Source: Rhizorhapis sp036570425
GTDB taxonomy: Bacteria; Pseudomonadota; Alphaproteobacteria; Sphingomonadales; Sphingomonadaceae
Length of the DNA stretch: 64,000 nt
Assembly: GCA_036570425.1 (NCBI GenBank)
Contig: DATCYF010000022.1
Span: 62,001-126,000 of the forward strand
Direction of reading: 5' to 3'
Under the pieces are notes generated by a model. It was not told the DNA's origin. It saw only the letters and a program-made list of their open reading frames with translations, and did not search any database. Of the stretch, positions 16,748-25,984 are shown piece after piece. Positions within the stretch are counted from its first letter, which is position 1, and each line of letters begins with the position of its first letter. A program made the translations under genes and the position numbers.

Positions 16748-19672
16748 ATGTATGGCATCGGCCTTGCGGTGGAGAAGCAGGTGGCGTTGCCAAAGGTCAA
16801 ATCAGTTGCTGACGCGAAGATGAGGACAGGCGCCACCTCCGTTGCCGGGGAAATTGACGCCTATCTTCCCACCATTCTTGCCGCCGCTGGCCTGGGTCTC
16901 TGGCGCTTTCATCCCGTTCCAGGGCATTTCACCCTCGATGCGACGGCCGCACTTATCCTGCACGGCCGGGAGGACGGCCCCGAAGAACTCGACGCATTCC
17001 TTAACCGCTTTCATCCTGACGACCGGCAGGGGATAGCATTACGCCTGGAACTTTGCGTGAAGGCTGGCGCTCCGCTCACCTGCTCCTGCCGTATCGTTCA
17101 GCCTGACGGCACTGCCGCATGGGCTCGAATGACCGCGAGCCATATCCGGGCGCCCTCCGACGAGTCGGTCATTGTCGGCACCATACAGATGATAGCCGGC
17201 CAGAAAGCCACCGAAGAGGCGCTGCGCACCAGCGAAGCGCGTCTGGCAACAATATTCGATCAAACCATGGTCGGCCTCATGCACCGTGACGCCGATCTGA
17301 ATGTCATCATGGTCAACGATCGCTATTGCGAGATCGTCGGCCGGTCCTCAGCCGAGTTATGCGGCCTCCCCATGCAGGCTTTCACTCATCCGGACGATGT
17401 CGCCTGGAACATCGAGTTGTTCGACACACATGCGCGGACCGGCGAACCGTTCATGACGGAAAAACGCTATGTCCGCCCCGACGGAACCGTCGTGTGGTGC
17501 GAAATCAATGTTTCCTTCGTTCCCGATCCGACGGGCCGGGCATCAACCATCGTCGTCGCGCACGATATAACGGACCGGAAAGCGGCGGAAAAAGAACGAC
17601 AACGGACCAATGATCTCCTGCAATTTTCGCTGGACGGCGCTGGAGCGGGCACCTGGGAAGTCGATCTGGCGGGAGGCCTCCTCCGGCTTTCTCCTGCAGC
17701 GCGGCGCATCTATGGATTTCCGCAGGACCATTCAGGCGAACTGAAGCGCGAAGACTGGGCGGCTCTGGTCGATCCCGACAGCCTCACAAACATGCAGGAG
17801 AGTTTCCGGCTTTTCTGCAGCTCCCAAGAACCGTCTTCCATGGAGTTTAAGATTCATGGCGTTGACGGACGGGAAAGATGGCTGCGGGCACTCGGCCGGG
17901 CGGATTTCGACCAATGCGGATGCCCCGTCAGAATCGGAGGCCTGGTTTATGACGATAGCGAGCGGAAGCGCGCCGAGGAGGAAATGCGGGCGAGCGAAGC
18001 GCACCTGCGCCTTGTCCAGGAAGCGGCGCTGATCGGCACTTTCGTCGTCAATCCAGACGGTAGCGCTACTGGCTCGCAGCAGTTCTTCCGGAATTTAGGC
18101 CTTCCCGAGGACACAAATATCATCAGTAGGGCCGACCGACTGGCCATTCTTCACCCGGAAGATCGCGAACGGGTCGTTCAAAAGATTTCCGCAGCGATCG
18201 AAACGAATCAAAGACTGGACATCGAATATCGCATTGTCCTTCCGGGCCGTGACGAGGTTCGCTGGGGTTTTGCCCGGATGGCTCCAGAGCGGGACACTGA
18301 CGGACGCCTCCTGGGCGCTCATCTGGACATCACGGAGGCCAAGGCCGCTGCTGAACATATCCGCCGGGCAGCGAGCCACGATGGGCTGACCGGCCTCCCC
18401 AATCGCAGCCATTTTCATGAGCGGCTTGAAAACGCATTGAAGGCTGCTGCTGCCACTGGCGAGACCCTGGGCCTGCTGGCGCTGGACGTGGACGATTTCA
18501 AAGGCGTGAATGATGCCCTTGGCCATGATGCAGGAGATGCACTGCTCAAGATCATCGCCCAGAGATTAAAGACGATCCTCAAGGAACAGGACGTGGTGGC
18601 TCGCCTTGGCGGTGACGAGTTTGCGATCATCGTTTCAAGCGTCCATGCGGAGCGTGACATATTGCAAACGGCCAGCGCAGTGGTCCAGTGCCTGAAGGAA
18701 CCTTTTATGCACCGGGGGTGCATCGTGGATTTCCGGATGAGCATAGGTGCGGCAACCTACCCCTTGCATGGCGGCAGTGCCGATACATTGCTAAAGAATG
18801 CCAACATTGCCCGCTATGCTACGAAAAAGGAAGGCCGCAGCAGGGCATTGTTGTTCCAGCCCAGTATGAGATCGGAAATAGACCGGCGCACGGCTATGAT
18901 AGGCTTCGCCACGAACGCGCTGGCGAGCGATGATATCAGTCCCTTTTACCAGCCCAAGATCTGCCTCACAACCGGCGCAATTCATGGTTTCGAGGCATTA
19001 CTCCGCTGGCGCGATGCCGCCAAAAACATCCAGTCGCCTTTGGCTATCTCCGCTGCGTTCGAGGATCTGAAAGTAGCGCAGGCGATCAGCGAGAGAATGC
19101 AGGACCGGGTCATCGCGGACATGCGCCGCTGGCTCGACGCAGGTATTGACTTCGGACATGTCGCCCTGAACGCGGCTGCTGCTGAATTCCGCCAGAACGA
19201 TTTTGCTGAACGTCTGCTGGGCAATCTGCATGCTGCCAAGGTGCCCGCGCATTTTCTGGAATTGGAAGTCACGGAAACAGTATTCCTGGGACGCGGGGCG
19301 GAATATGTCGAGCGAGCGCTCAAACTGCTGAACTCTCATGGTGTCCGCATCGCACTGGATGACTTTGGCACAGGCTATGCTTCGCTCTCCCACCTCAAAC
19401 AATTTCCGGTCGACGTCATCAAAATCGATCAGTCCTTTGTCCGCGACCTGGCCGATACGCCTGACGACGCCGCTATTGTCCGCGCTTTGATCGGACTAGG
19501 GAAAAGCCTTTCCATTCGCATCGTGGCCGAAGGCATTGAGCAATCGTCTCAAGCAGCCTTGCTGTCAAAATGGGGCTGCGATTATGGGCAGGGATATTTG
19601 TTCAGCAAAGCCGTCCCCTCGGCACGCGTGCCGCAAATGTTGGCGGCATGCCAGGAAGGCAGCGCGTCATGA
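16748..19672 (+). CDS. Four-PAS GGDEF-EAL cyclic di-GMP protein
   Basis: A 974-residue soluble protein with no signal peptide or membrane segment. Four PAS/PAC units span about residues 35-165, 166-285, 286-410 and 411-535, each PAC ending in a DITDRKAAE-like linker. A GGDEF domain follows with intact LGGDEF at about 618-623, then an EAL domain with EALLRW at about 748, ELEVTE, DDFGTGYASL and KIDQSFV. Both catalytic motifs are complete, so it could make or degrade c-di-GMP. The PAS tandem suggests redox, light or small-ligand sensing, but no cofactor site is obvious. It stands as a single gene. Confidence 0.93.
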   Translation: MYGIGLAVEKQVALPKVKSVADAKMRTGATSVAGEIDAYLPTILAAAGLGLWRFHPVPGHFTLDATAALILHGREDGPEELDAFLNRFHPDDRQGIALRLELCVKAGAPLTCSCRIVQPDGTAAWARMTASHIRAPSDESVIVGTIQMIAGQKATEEALRTSEARLATIFDQTMVGLMHRDADLNVIMVNDRYCEIVGRSSAELCGLPMQAFTHPDDVAWNIELFDTHARTGEPFMTEKRYVRPDGTVVWCEINVSFVPDPTGRASTIVVAHDITDRKAAEKERQRTNDLLQFSLDGAGAGTWEVDLAGGLLRLSPAARRIYGFPQDHSGELKREDWAALVDPDSLTNMQESFRLFCSSQEPSSMEFKIHGVDGRERWLRALGRADFDQCGCPVRIGGLVYDDSERKRAEEEMRASEAHLRLVQEAALIGTFVVNPDGSATGSQQFFRNLGLPEDTNIISRADRLAILHPEDRERVVQKISAAIETNQRLDIEYRIVLPGRDEVRWGFARMAPERDTDGRLLGAHLDITEAKAAAEHIRRAASHDGLTGLPNRSHFHERLENALKAAAATGETLGLLALDVDDFKGVNDALGHDAGDALLKIIAQRLKTILKEQDVVARLGGDEFAIIVSSVHAERDILQTASAVVQCLKEPFMHRGCIVDFRMSIGAATYPLHGGSADTLLKNANIARYATKKEGRSRALLFQPSMRSEIDRRTAMIGFATNALASDDISPFYQPKICLTTGAIHGFEALLRWRDAAKNIQSPLAISAAFEDLKVAQAISERMQDRVIADMRRWLDAGIDFGHVALNAAAAEFRQNDFAERLLGNLHAAKVPAHFLELEVTETVFLGRGAEYVERALKLLNSHGVRIALDDFGTGYASLSHLKQFPVDVIKIDQSFVRDLADTPDDAAIVRALIGLGKSLSIRIVAEGIEQSSQAALLSKWGCDYGQGYLFSKAVPSARVPQMLAACQEGSAS

Positions 19673-19792
19673 CAGAAAACTGCGTGACGGATCTTCTGGG
19701 ACGCGTTTTACGATAGCTGCGGCTTGGGTATGGAGAAGGCTGACCAACACGCCTTGGATGCGCTCCATCCTTACGGCTTGACATAAAAGGCT

Positions 19793-20488
19793 TTGGCCCG
19801 CACCCGTCAAAACGTGGCCAATACTGCTAAAGATAGACCGATCGTTTCTGCACCGCCATCGGCTGGGAAGCCCCGGCGCGGTCGGCGGCGCCTGGATGAA
19901 GGGCCTGCGCTCGACCGGCAACGCCTGACAGCGACATTGATCGCGTTGGCGCGGACGGAAGGAGTCGAGGCACTCAATATGCGCCGCGTGGCGCGGGAGT
20001 TGGGCGTATCCGCCCGCCTTCTGTATCATCATGTCCGTAACAAGGATGAAATGGTCGAATTGCTCGCCGATGAAATCACCGGCCTGGCCATGCCGGACCT
20101 TGAGCACGATGATTGGGAGCAAAGACTTCGCAGCGTTGTCACCAATGCGCGCCGCGCCTATCAGCAGTTTCGCGGCGTTCCGGCCATCATTCTTTCCCGC
20201 AGTCTGCGCACGCCCACAGGGCCGAATGCGATGTGCGTTCGCAGGGGCGTGCTAAAGGCCATGCGCGATGCGGGACTTACCGACGAGCAGGCTGACATAG
20301 CTTTCGTCCAGTTTTCCGTCATCGTTCTGGGCAATATGGTGCTGCACGAAAATCTGAACGACGATGGTGAAGGCGTCGCCATCGATCCTGAACGAATCGA
20401 ACAAGGCATTGATCTTGGGCTTGATCTGCTGCTGTACGGCATCAGGCGACTGGCCAGCGGTCAGGCCGTGCTTCCTGGCAGACGCTGA
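19793..20488 (+). CDS. TetR family transcriptional regulator
   Basis: A 231-residue repressor. An unusual basic, disordered N-terminal extension (about 45 residues, with KPRRGRRRLDEG) precedes the helix-turn-helix, visible as NMRRVARELGVSARLLYHHVRNKDEMVELLADE. The C-terminal part resembles the TetR_C family. The annotated start is TTG; a later start is possible because the extension has no clear ribosome site. It lies directly upstream of, and in line with, the three efflux genes, so it probably controls them in response to a pump substrate. No operator palindrome was found with confidence. Confidence 0.88.
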   Translation: MARTRQNVANTAKDRPIVSAPPSAGKPRRGRRRLDEGPALDRQRLTATLIALARTEGVEALNMRRVARELGVSARLLYHHVRNKDEMVELLADEITGLAMPDLEHDDWEQRLRSVVTNARRAYQQFRGVPAIILSRSLRTPTGPNAMCVRRGVLKAMRDAGLTDEQADIAFVQFSVIVLGNMVLHENLNDDGEGVAIDPERIEQGIDLGLDLLLYGIRRLASGQAVLPGRR

Positions 20489-20636
20489 ATCTTCAGGTTG
20501 TTTCCCCTGTTCATCTGCACGCCTGTGTCCTGCAGCGGCCTGAACGCCCGTCGTGGTGCGGCATTGGACCCGCATCATAGCTGCAACAATTGTTACGCCT
20601 GTGCATTTCCTCCCCGAGCGGACTGTTGAGGCCAGG

Positions 20637-22295
20637 GTGAGCGTTTCATCTTCAGATTATGAATTCAAGCCGCATGAGCGGCCATTAATGCCGGGCTCGC
20701 CAGCCACGCCGGACCATCCGTTCGGCAGACGCATTGGATATTTCGTCATCGGCGTGCTGCTGGGGCTCGCGGGTGGGTTCAGCAATGGCCTGTTGATAGC
20801 GAACCTTCCGCAGATACAGGGCGCGCTGGGCCTTACCAGCGTCGAAGGCGGGTGGCTTACGGCGGCCTATTCAATGACCAACGTCTGCATGAGCCTGTTG
20901 CTCATCAAGTTCCGGCAACAGTTCGGCATCCAGCGTTTTACGCGCGTTTTCCTGATCGGTTTCCTGGCGCTGACCGTCACGCAGTTGTTCGTGCATAGCT
21001 ACCGGACCGAGCTGATCGTGCGCGGCGCAAGCGGTATAGTCGCCAGCGGTCTTTCGACGCTTGCCCTTTTTTATATCATGCAGGCAATGCCTACGGCAGC
21101 GCGGCTTGGGGGAATGATATTGGGCGTTGGCGTTTCGCAGGTGGCGACTCCTCTGGCCCGCGTGATCTCGCCTGTTCTGCTGGTCCATGGCAATATCCAG
21201 AGCCTGTTCATATTTGAGCTGGGACTGACGCTGATGTGCCTGGGCTCGGTCGCGCTGCTGCGATTGCCCCCAAGCGAGCGCATACAGGCGTTCGAGCCGC
21301 TGGATTTCCTTACCTTTATTTTGTTCGCTCCGGGCATGGCGCTGCTTTCCGCAGTATTGATTCAGGGCCGCATCATCTGGTGGACGACGCCTTGGCTGGG
21401 CTACGCTGCCGCCGCCTCAGTCCTGTTGATCTCTGCCGCGATGCTGATCGAGCATAATCGCGCCAATCCGTTGCTCAACACGCGCTGGATCGGCAGTCGC
21501 GAAATCATCACCTTTGCGGTCGGCGCCGCCGTCATGCGCGTGCTCCTGTCGGAGCAGAGTTTTGGCGCATTCGGCCTTCTGTCCGCCGTCGGCATGGGGA
21601 ATGACCAACTCATCCTTTATCAGGGAGTTATAACGCTCGCCACGATTGCAGGACTTGCCGTCGGGCTGATGACGTTGAACCCGCTGGATTTGCTGCGGCC
21701 CGTTCTGATCTCCTGCGCTCTCATCGCCGTGGGATCGTTCATGGATGCGGACGCGAGCAACCTGACGCGCCCGGCCAATCTGTTTCTGAGTCAGGCTATG
21801 ATCGCCTTTGCCGCCATCTACTTCATCGGTCCCACCATGATGGCGGGCATGTTGCGCGCTATCGTCAACGGGCCAAGCCATCTTGTCAGCTTCTCGGCCG
21901 TGTTCGGCATATCACAGACACTCGGCGGTATTGGCGGAGCGGCAATGCTCGGCAGTTTTCAGATCGTGCGCGAGCGATTTCATTCCAACGAACTGGTGCA
22001 GTCGCTCGTGATGACTGATCCGCAGGTCGCCACTCGTATTCAGCAACTCGGCGGCGCCTATGCCCGCGTGCTTACTGATCCAATCCTGCGGCAGGCGCAG
22101 GGATCAGCGCTTTTAAGTCAGCAAGTGACCCGCGAAGCCAATATCCTGGCATTCAATGACGTCTTCCTGCTGATCGGCGTAATCGCCACCATGGTTTTCC
22201 TTTATCTAGGCGCGCTTTGGCTTTTCTACCGCAGGCACGGGATCAATCCATTGGCCGCCGAACTGGCGGCGCTCAAGAAGATGAGGGCCGGCTGA
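20637..22295 (+). CDS. MFS drug efflux transporter, EmrB/DHA2-like
   Basis: An inner-membrane proton antiporter with about 14 membrane helices, first near RIGYFVIGVLLGLAGGFSNG. The frame opens at 20553, but a GTG at 20637 has GAGG at 5-base spacing and gives 552 residues; an ATG at 20688 is another option. The DHA2-like layout, followed at once by a membrane fusion protein gene and an outer membrane factor gene, marks it as the pump of a tripartite system. Substrate cannot be told from sequence. The stop is 4 bases before the next start. Confidence 0.88.
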   Translation: MSVSSSDYEFKPHERPLMPGSPATPDHPFGRRIGYFVIGVLLGLAGGFSNGLLIANLPQIQGALGLTSVEGGWLTAAYSMTNVCMSLLLIKFRQQFGIQRFTRVFLIGFLALTVTQLFVHSYRTELIVRGASGIVASGLSTLALFYIMQAMPTAARLGGMILGVGVSQVATPLARVISPVLLVHGNIQSLFIFELGLTLMCLGSVALLRLPPSERIQAFEPLDFLTFILFAPGMALLSAVLIQGRIIWWTTPWLGYAAAASVLLISAAMLIEHNRANPLLNTRWIGSREIITFAVGAAVMRVLLSEQSFGAFGLLSAVGMGNDQLILYQGVITLATIAGLAVGLMTLNPLDLLRPVLISCALIAVGSFMDADASNLTRPANLFLSQAMIAFAAIYFIGPTMMAGMLRAIVNGPSHLVSFSAVFGISQTLGGIGGAAMLGSFQIVRERFHSNELVQSLVMTDPQVATRIQQLGGAYARVLTDPILRQAQGSALLSQQVTREANILAFNDVFLLIGVIATMVFLYLGALWLFYRRHGINPLAAELAALKKMRAG

Positions 22296-22299
22296 GCCG

Positions 22300-23502
22300 A
22301 TGATCGATAATCTCTCCGATAAACCAGAACACCGTCCAGCCGATGAGCCAGACACGCCACAGGCCCCACCGGAACGGTTGAACGATCCGGTCGAAACAGC
22401 GGACGGAACCCCGTCTGCGGAAAAGCCACGCCGCGGCTGGGCGCCTCCGCGTAGCGGCCCCGGCATGACGTTGCTGTTCATTGCCCTTATTGTCGGCGGC
22501 GTGCTGGTGGCGCTCTATGCATGGGGTCTGCCACCCTTTTCATCCGCCGTGCAGACGACCGACAATGCCTATGTCCGTGGCAAGACGACCGTTATCGCTC
22601 CGCAAGTGAACGGCTATATCGTTGAAGTAACGGTGCAGGATTATGCACAGGTTCGTAAAGGACAGGTGCTTGCCCGGATCGATGACCGCATCTATCGTCA
22701 GCGCGTGGAGCAAGCGAAGGCCAATGTCGCTTCGCAGGTCGCCAACCTCAAAAACTCCAGCCAGAGCCAGCGATCAAGCGAGGCGCAAGTGGCCGGGCAG
22801 GAAGCAGCCATGCAAAATGCACAGGCCCAGCTTGCACGGGCGCAGGCCGACATGAAGCGGGTGAATGAGCTTGTCGGCGAAGGATCGGTGTCGATCCGGG
22901 AACGGGACCAGACCTTGGCCGCGCTCCGGCAGGCCCAGGCCGCCGTTGCACAGGCAGAGGCGCAGCAAACCATCGCACGCGAGCAGGTCAGGACCGTGAC
23001 CGTGGGACGCGCGGGTCTGGAAGCCGCTGTGGAAGGCGCCAGGGCCGCACTCCATCTGGCCGAGATCGAATTTGCCAACACGATCATACGCGCGCCACAG
23101 GAGGGCCGATTGGGTGAAGTCGGCGTGCGGCTTGGGCAGTATGTGACAGCGGGCACGCAACTCACCTTTCTGGTGCCGCCGGTGGTCTGGGTATCCGCCA
23201 ACTTCAAGGAGGCCCAAACGGCGCGCATCGCGCCGGGACAGCCGGTTATCATTAGAGTCGATGCGCTTGAGGGAGCGGACATTCACGGCAAGGTCGAACG
23301 GATCGCTCCGGCGGCAGGCAACGAATTTTCCATCATCAAACCCGACAATGCGACCGGCAATTTCGTGAAAGTGCCTCAACGGATTACGGTGCGTATCGCT
23401 CCTGATCCCGATGATCCGCTCTATGCCCGGCTGCGGCCAGGCATGTCGGTGGAAGCAAGAGTGGACACCCGGGGCGGCCCGGAGCCAAGGGCGCTTCGAT
23501 GA
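22300..23502 (+). CDS. HlyD/EmrA family membrane fusion protein
   Basis: A 400-residue periplasmic adaptor. The Pro-rich cytoplasmic N-terminus is followed by one membrane segment (about residues 57-76). Then come the first half of the lipoyl domain (TTDNAYVRGKTTVIAPQVNG), a long coiled-coil hairpin rich in Ala/Gln (about 130-250), the second lipoyl half (ANTIIRAPQEGRLGE) and a beta-barrel domain with WVSANFKE. That is the EmrA/VceA arrangement. It lies between the pump and outer membrane factor genes, overlapping the latter by 4 bases. Confidence 0.93.
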   Translation: MIDNLSDKPEHRPADEPDTPQAPPERLNDPVETADGTPSAEKPRRGWAPPRSGPGMTLLFIALIVGGVLVALYAWGLPPFSSAVQTTDNAYVRGKTTVIAPQVNGYIVEVTVQDYAQVRKGQVLARIDDRIYRQRVEQAKANVASQVANLKNSSQSQRSSEAQVAGQEAAMQNAQAQLARAQADMKRVNELVGEGSVSIRERDQTLAALRQAQAAVAQAEAQQTIAREQVRTVTVGRAGLEAAVEGARAALHLAEIEFANTIIRAPQEGRLGEVGVRLGQYVTAGTQLTFLVPPVVWVSANFKEAQTARIAPGQPVIIRVDALEGADIHGKVERIAPAAGNEFSIIKPDNATGNFVKVPQRITVRIAPDPDDPLYARLRPGMSVEARVDTRGGPEPRALR

Positions 23503-24872
23503 AACAATCGCTACTGTCGATGTTGCTGCTCGTCACGCTTGCCGGTTGCGTGCCGCCCCGGCCCCCTTCCCCGCAGGCCGCCACAATCACGCCATCCCCC
23601 GTCTGGCGGACCGACCTGACGGGCACGGCGCAGATCGACATTGCATGGTGGCGGCAATTTGGCGACCCGGCCCTTTCGGCGCAGGTGGAAGCGGCAATTG
23701 CCAATAATCCTGACATTGCAATAGCCGCCGCCCGGGTCCGTGAAGCGCGTGCGCAGGAGGCACTGGCGCGCGCGCAGCTTTTTCCCACGCTGGACGCGGG
23801 CTTGTCCGCTTCTCATTCGCGGTCCGTCAGTGCTCTCGGATCGGCCAGTGAAACGGGCTCGGTTCAACCAGTCTTTCAGTCCGCTTATGAGGTTGATCTG
23901 TTCGGACGGATAGACAGTCAGGTCGAAGCGGCGCGCGCGGCGTATCTTGCCAGCGCAGCGGCGCGCGATGCAGCGACGCTCAGCGTTGCCGCCGCCACGG
24001 CGTCGGGCTACATCACCCTGCTTGGCCTGGATGCGAGGCGGGAGGTCGTTCGGCTGACGATCAGTTCCCGGGCCGAGGCGCTTCGCCTGGCTCGATCACG
24101 CGCGAACGCTGGCTATACCTCTGAACTTGAGCTGCGGCAGGCCGAAGCGGAATATGAAGCAGCGGCACAGATATTGCCGCAGGTCGATCTTGCCATATCG
24201 CGGCAGGAAAATGCCCTGAGCGTTCTGACCGGCCGTGCGCCCGCTGCCATTCGGCCCCGCGCTAAGCTGTCGGGCTTGCAAGCCCCACCGCTTCCGGGGG
24301 GCCTGCCCTCGACCCTCCTCCGCCGCCGTCCGGACATCGCTCAGGCAGAGCTTTCGCTCGCAGCTTCGGACGCCACGCTCGACGCCGCCAGGGCGCAATT
24401 CCTCCCGAGCCTGCGGCTCACCGGATCAGCCGGGGGGCTGATTTCCGACGCTCTACCCGACCCAATCTCCATCTGGTCTATTGGCGGCAGCATTCTGGCC
24501 CCATTATTCGAGGGCGGCCGCTTGCGGGCAGGTGTCGGCACGGCCGCAGCGCGGCGGGATCAGGCGGCGTTCGCTTACAAGAGGACGACGCTGGCCGCCT
24601 TTCGCGAGGTGGAGGACGCCCTCGTCAGCGTGGTGAAGCTTGCCGAACAACGCCGAAGCCTGGAGGCACAGCGCGCCGCGGTTGCAGAGGCCCTGCGCCA
24701 CGCCACCAATCGTTATCAGGCCGGATACAGCCCCTATCTTGAACAATTGGACGCGCAGCGATCTCTCCTGAACACTGATCTAAGCCTTGTTCAACTCAGG
24801 ACGGATCAGTTAAATGCCGTCGTTTCGTTATATCAGGCTCTAGGCGGCGGCTGGGGCGGCATCACCCACTGA
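23499..24872 (+). CDS. NodT/OprM family outer membrane efflux lipoprotein
   Basis: A 457-residue outer membrane factor. The signal peptide ends in a lipobox (TLAGC, Cys at about residue 17), so the mature protein is lipid-anchored. The conserved W..FGDP segment (WWRQFGDPALSAQVEAAI) and two repeated helical hairpins typical of the TolC/OprM fold follow. The Ala/Arg-rich repeat around ARVREARAQEALARAQLFP is characteristic. With the preceding two genes it forms a complete tri-component export channel from cytoplasm to outside. Confidence 0.94.
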   Translation: MKQSLLSMLLLVTLAGCVPPRPPSPQAATITPSPVWRTDLTGTAQIDIAWWRQFGDPALSAQVEAAIANNPDIAIAAARVREARAQEALARAQLFPTLDAGLSASHSRSVSALGSASETGSVQPVFQSAYEVDLFGRIDSQVEAARAAYLASAAARDAATLSVAAATASGYITLLGLDARREVVRLTISSRAEALRLARSRANAGYTSELELRQAEAEYEAAAQILPQVDLAISRQENALSVLTGRAPAAIRPRAKLSGLQAPPLPGGLPSTLLRRRPDIAQAELSLAASDATLDAARAQFLPSLRLTGSAGGLISDALPDPISIWSIGGSILAPLFEGGRLRAGVGTAAARRDQAAFAYKRTTLAAFREVEDALVSVVKLAEQRRSLEAQRAAVAEALRHATNRYQAGYSPYLEQLDAQRSLLNTDLSLVQLRTDQLNAVVSLYQALGGGWGGITH

Positions 24873-25032
24873 TTGAATCATCCTGCACGATGCATATCCC
24901 TTCGCAGTGATTGACATACGACACCGCAAGGGACATCATCAGCGAATGAATACCCAGCTTCTTTCCTGGCGATTTCGCAACCATGCGGGACAACTCCTAG
25001 CGGGCAATTAGCCCCGGGCTCTCTAACGGCAC

Positions 25033-25051
25033 GCCCCGAAGAGCTCGGGGC
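25033..25051. terminator. Short GC hairpin after the efflux operon
   Basis: GCCCCGA at 25033-25039 pairs with TCGGGGC at 25045-25051 across a 5-base loop, about 160 bases after the efflux operon and 75 bases before rnk. No T-run follows. It could be a factor-assisted terminator or part of the rnk leader. The rest of the 254-bp gap shows nothing else. Confidence 0.3.
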
Positions 25052-25126
25052 AAGCGCTGTATTCATTCCAGCCTCTCAAAATCCGGGCTCTGAGCCATAT
25101 ATTCGTACATCTTCAGGAGACGTTTC

Positions 25127-25540
25127 ATGAACACTTTGTCTGCCGAGGCGGAACGTCCGCCGCTTCATTTCATCGATACCGAGGCGGACCGATTGTCCGG
25201 CATGGCCATGACGGTACAGAGCCGCATTCCTTCCGTCGCTTCCATGCTTATGGATGAGATCAACCGAGGGGAAATCCATGACGCCGAGGACATGCCCGAA
25301 GGCGTCGTCACCATGCTATCGACCGTGGAATTTGTCGATGAAGGAAGCGGCACGCGCCGAACCGTGCAACTGGTTTACCCGGCCGATGCCGACATATCAT
25401 CAGGCAAAATATCCATACTGACGCCCATCGGCGCGGGATTGATAGGCCTTAGCGAAGGGCAATCCATATTGTGGCCCGACCGCGACGGTCATGAGCGCTG
25501 TTTACAGATCGTGAAAGTAACGCGGGCGCAGGAAGCCTGA
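25127..25540 (+). CDS. rnk: Nucleoside diphosphate kinase regulator Rnk (GreA/GreB family)
   Basis: A 137-residue protein with the C-terminal FKBP-like GreA/GreB domain: TVQLVYPADAD, ISILTPIGAGLIGLSEGQSI and a terminal LQIVKV strand. The N-terminal part is short and lacks the long coiled coil of GreA, which is the Rnk arrangement. Rnk proteins bind RNA polymerase and affect nucleoside diphosphate kinase levels. A strong ribosome site (AGGAGA, 6 bases before the ATG) fixes the start. It stands alone, with a 444-bp non-coding stretch after it. Confidence 0.88.
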   Translation: MNTLSAEAERPPLHFIDTEADRLSGMAMTVQSRIPSVASMLMDEINRGEIHDAEDMPEGVVTMLSTVEFVDEGSGTRRTVQLVYPADADISSGKISILTPIGAGLIGLSEGQSILWPDRDGHERCLQIVKVTRAQEA

Positions 25541-25640
25541 AGAATTTAGAATCAAATGAGACTGATCAAAATCGCCAGCCAGACCTTCTCGGCATCAGGA
25601 ACTCTTAAGGCTCCTGTAATCGAGAGGCGAGCCATTGCCG

Positions 25641-25743
25641 GTAACCGACCTTGCAACGCGCACCTATAATCATGGCTGGCGGCTCGATCCCATTGTTCGA
25701 AGCCTGCTCGATACCGACTTTTACAAGCCGCTGATGCTGCTTC
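25641..25743 (+). pseudogene. pncB: 5' remnant of nicotinate phosphoribosyltransferase (pncB)
   Basis: Reads TDLATRTYNHGW, then RLDPIVRSLLDTDFYK and PLMLL. This is the N-terminus of alphaproteobacterial PncB as I recall it, with K(L/P)LML at the expected place. After about 34 codons the similarity stops abruptly and the frame continues for 54 residues with no PncB character (to 25907). A full enzyme is about 430 residues, so this is a broken copy or recombination scar. The surrounding 25541-25984 stretch has no other gene that I can support. Confidence 0.65.
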
Positions 25744-25984
25744 CGACAATCCAAAGCCACCGGATATCCAACGGAAATCGAGCGATATTTGCGCATTTTC
25801 GGCAATGCGGGAAGGTCTTCGGTCTCTCTTGCAGTCTGACCTCACCCATCCACTCAGCCGATTTCGGATGGCAATTCCGCCTCTTCCAACAAGGCGTTAG
25901 AGGATAATTAGCTTTTCTGGATGAATGAGGGGACATCACGCTTGATCCGGGCGGCTGCATGATATTGGAAATACTGGACGTTCC

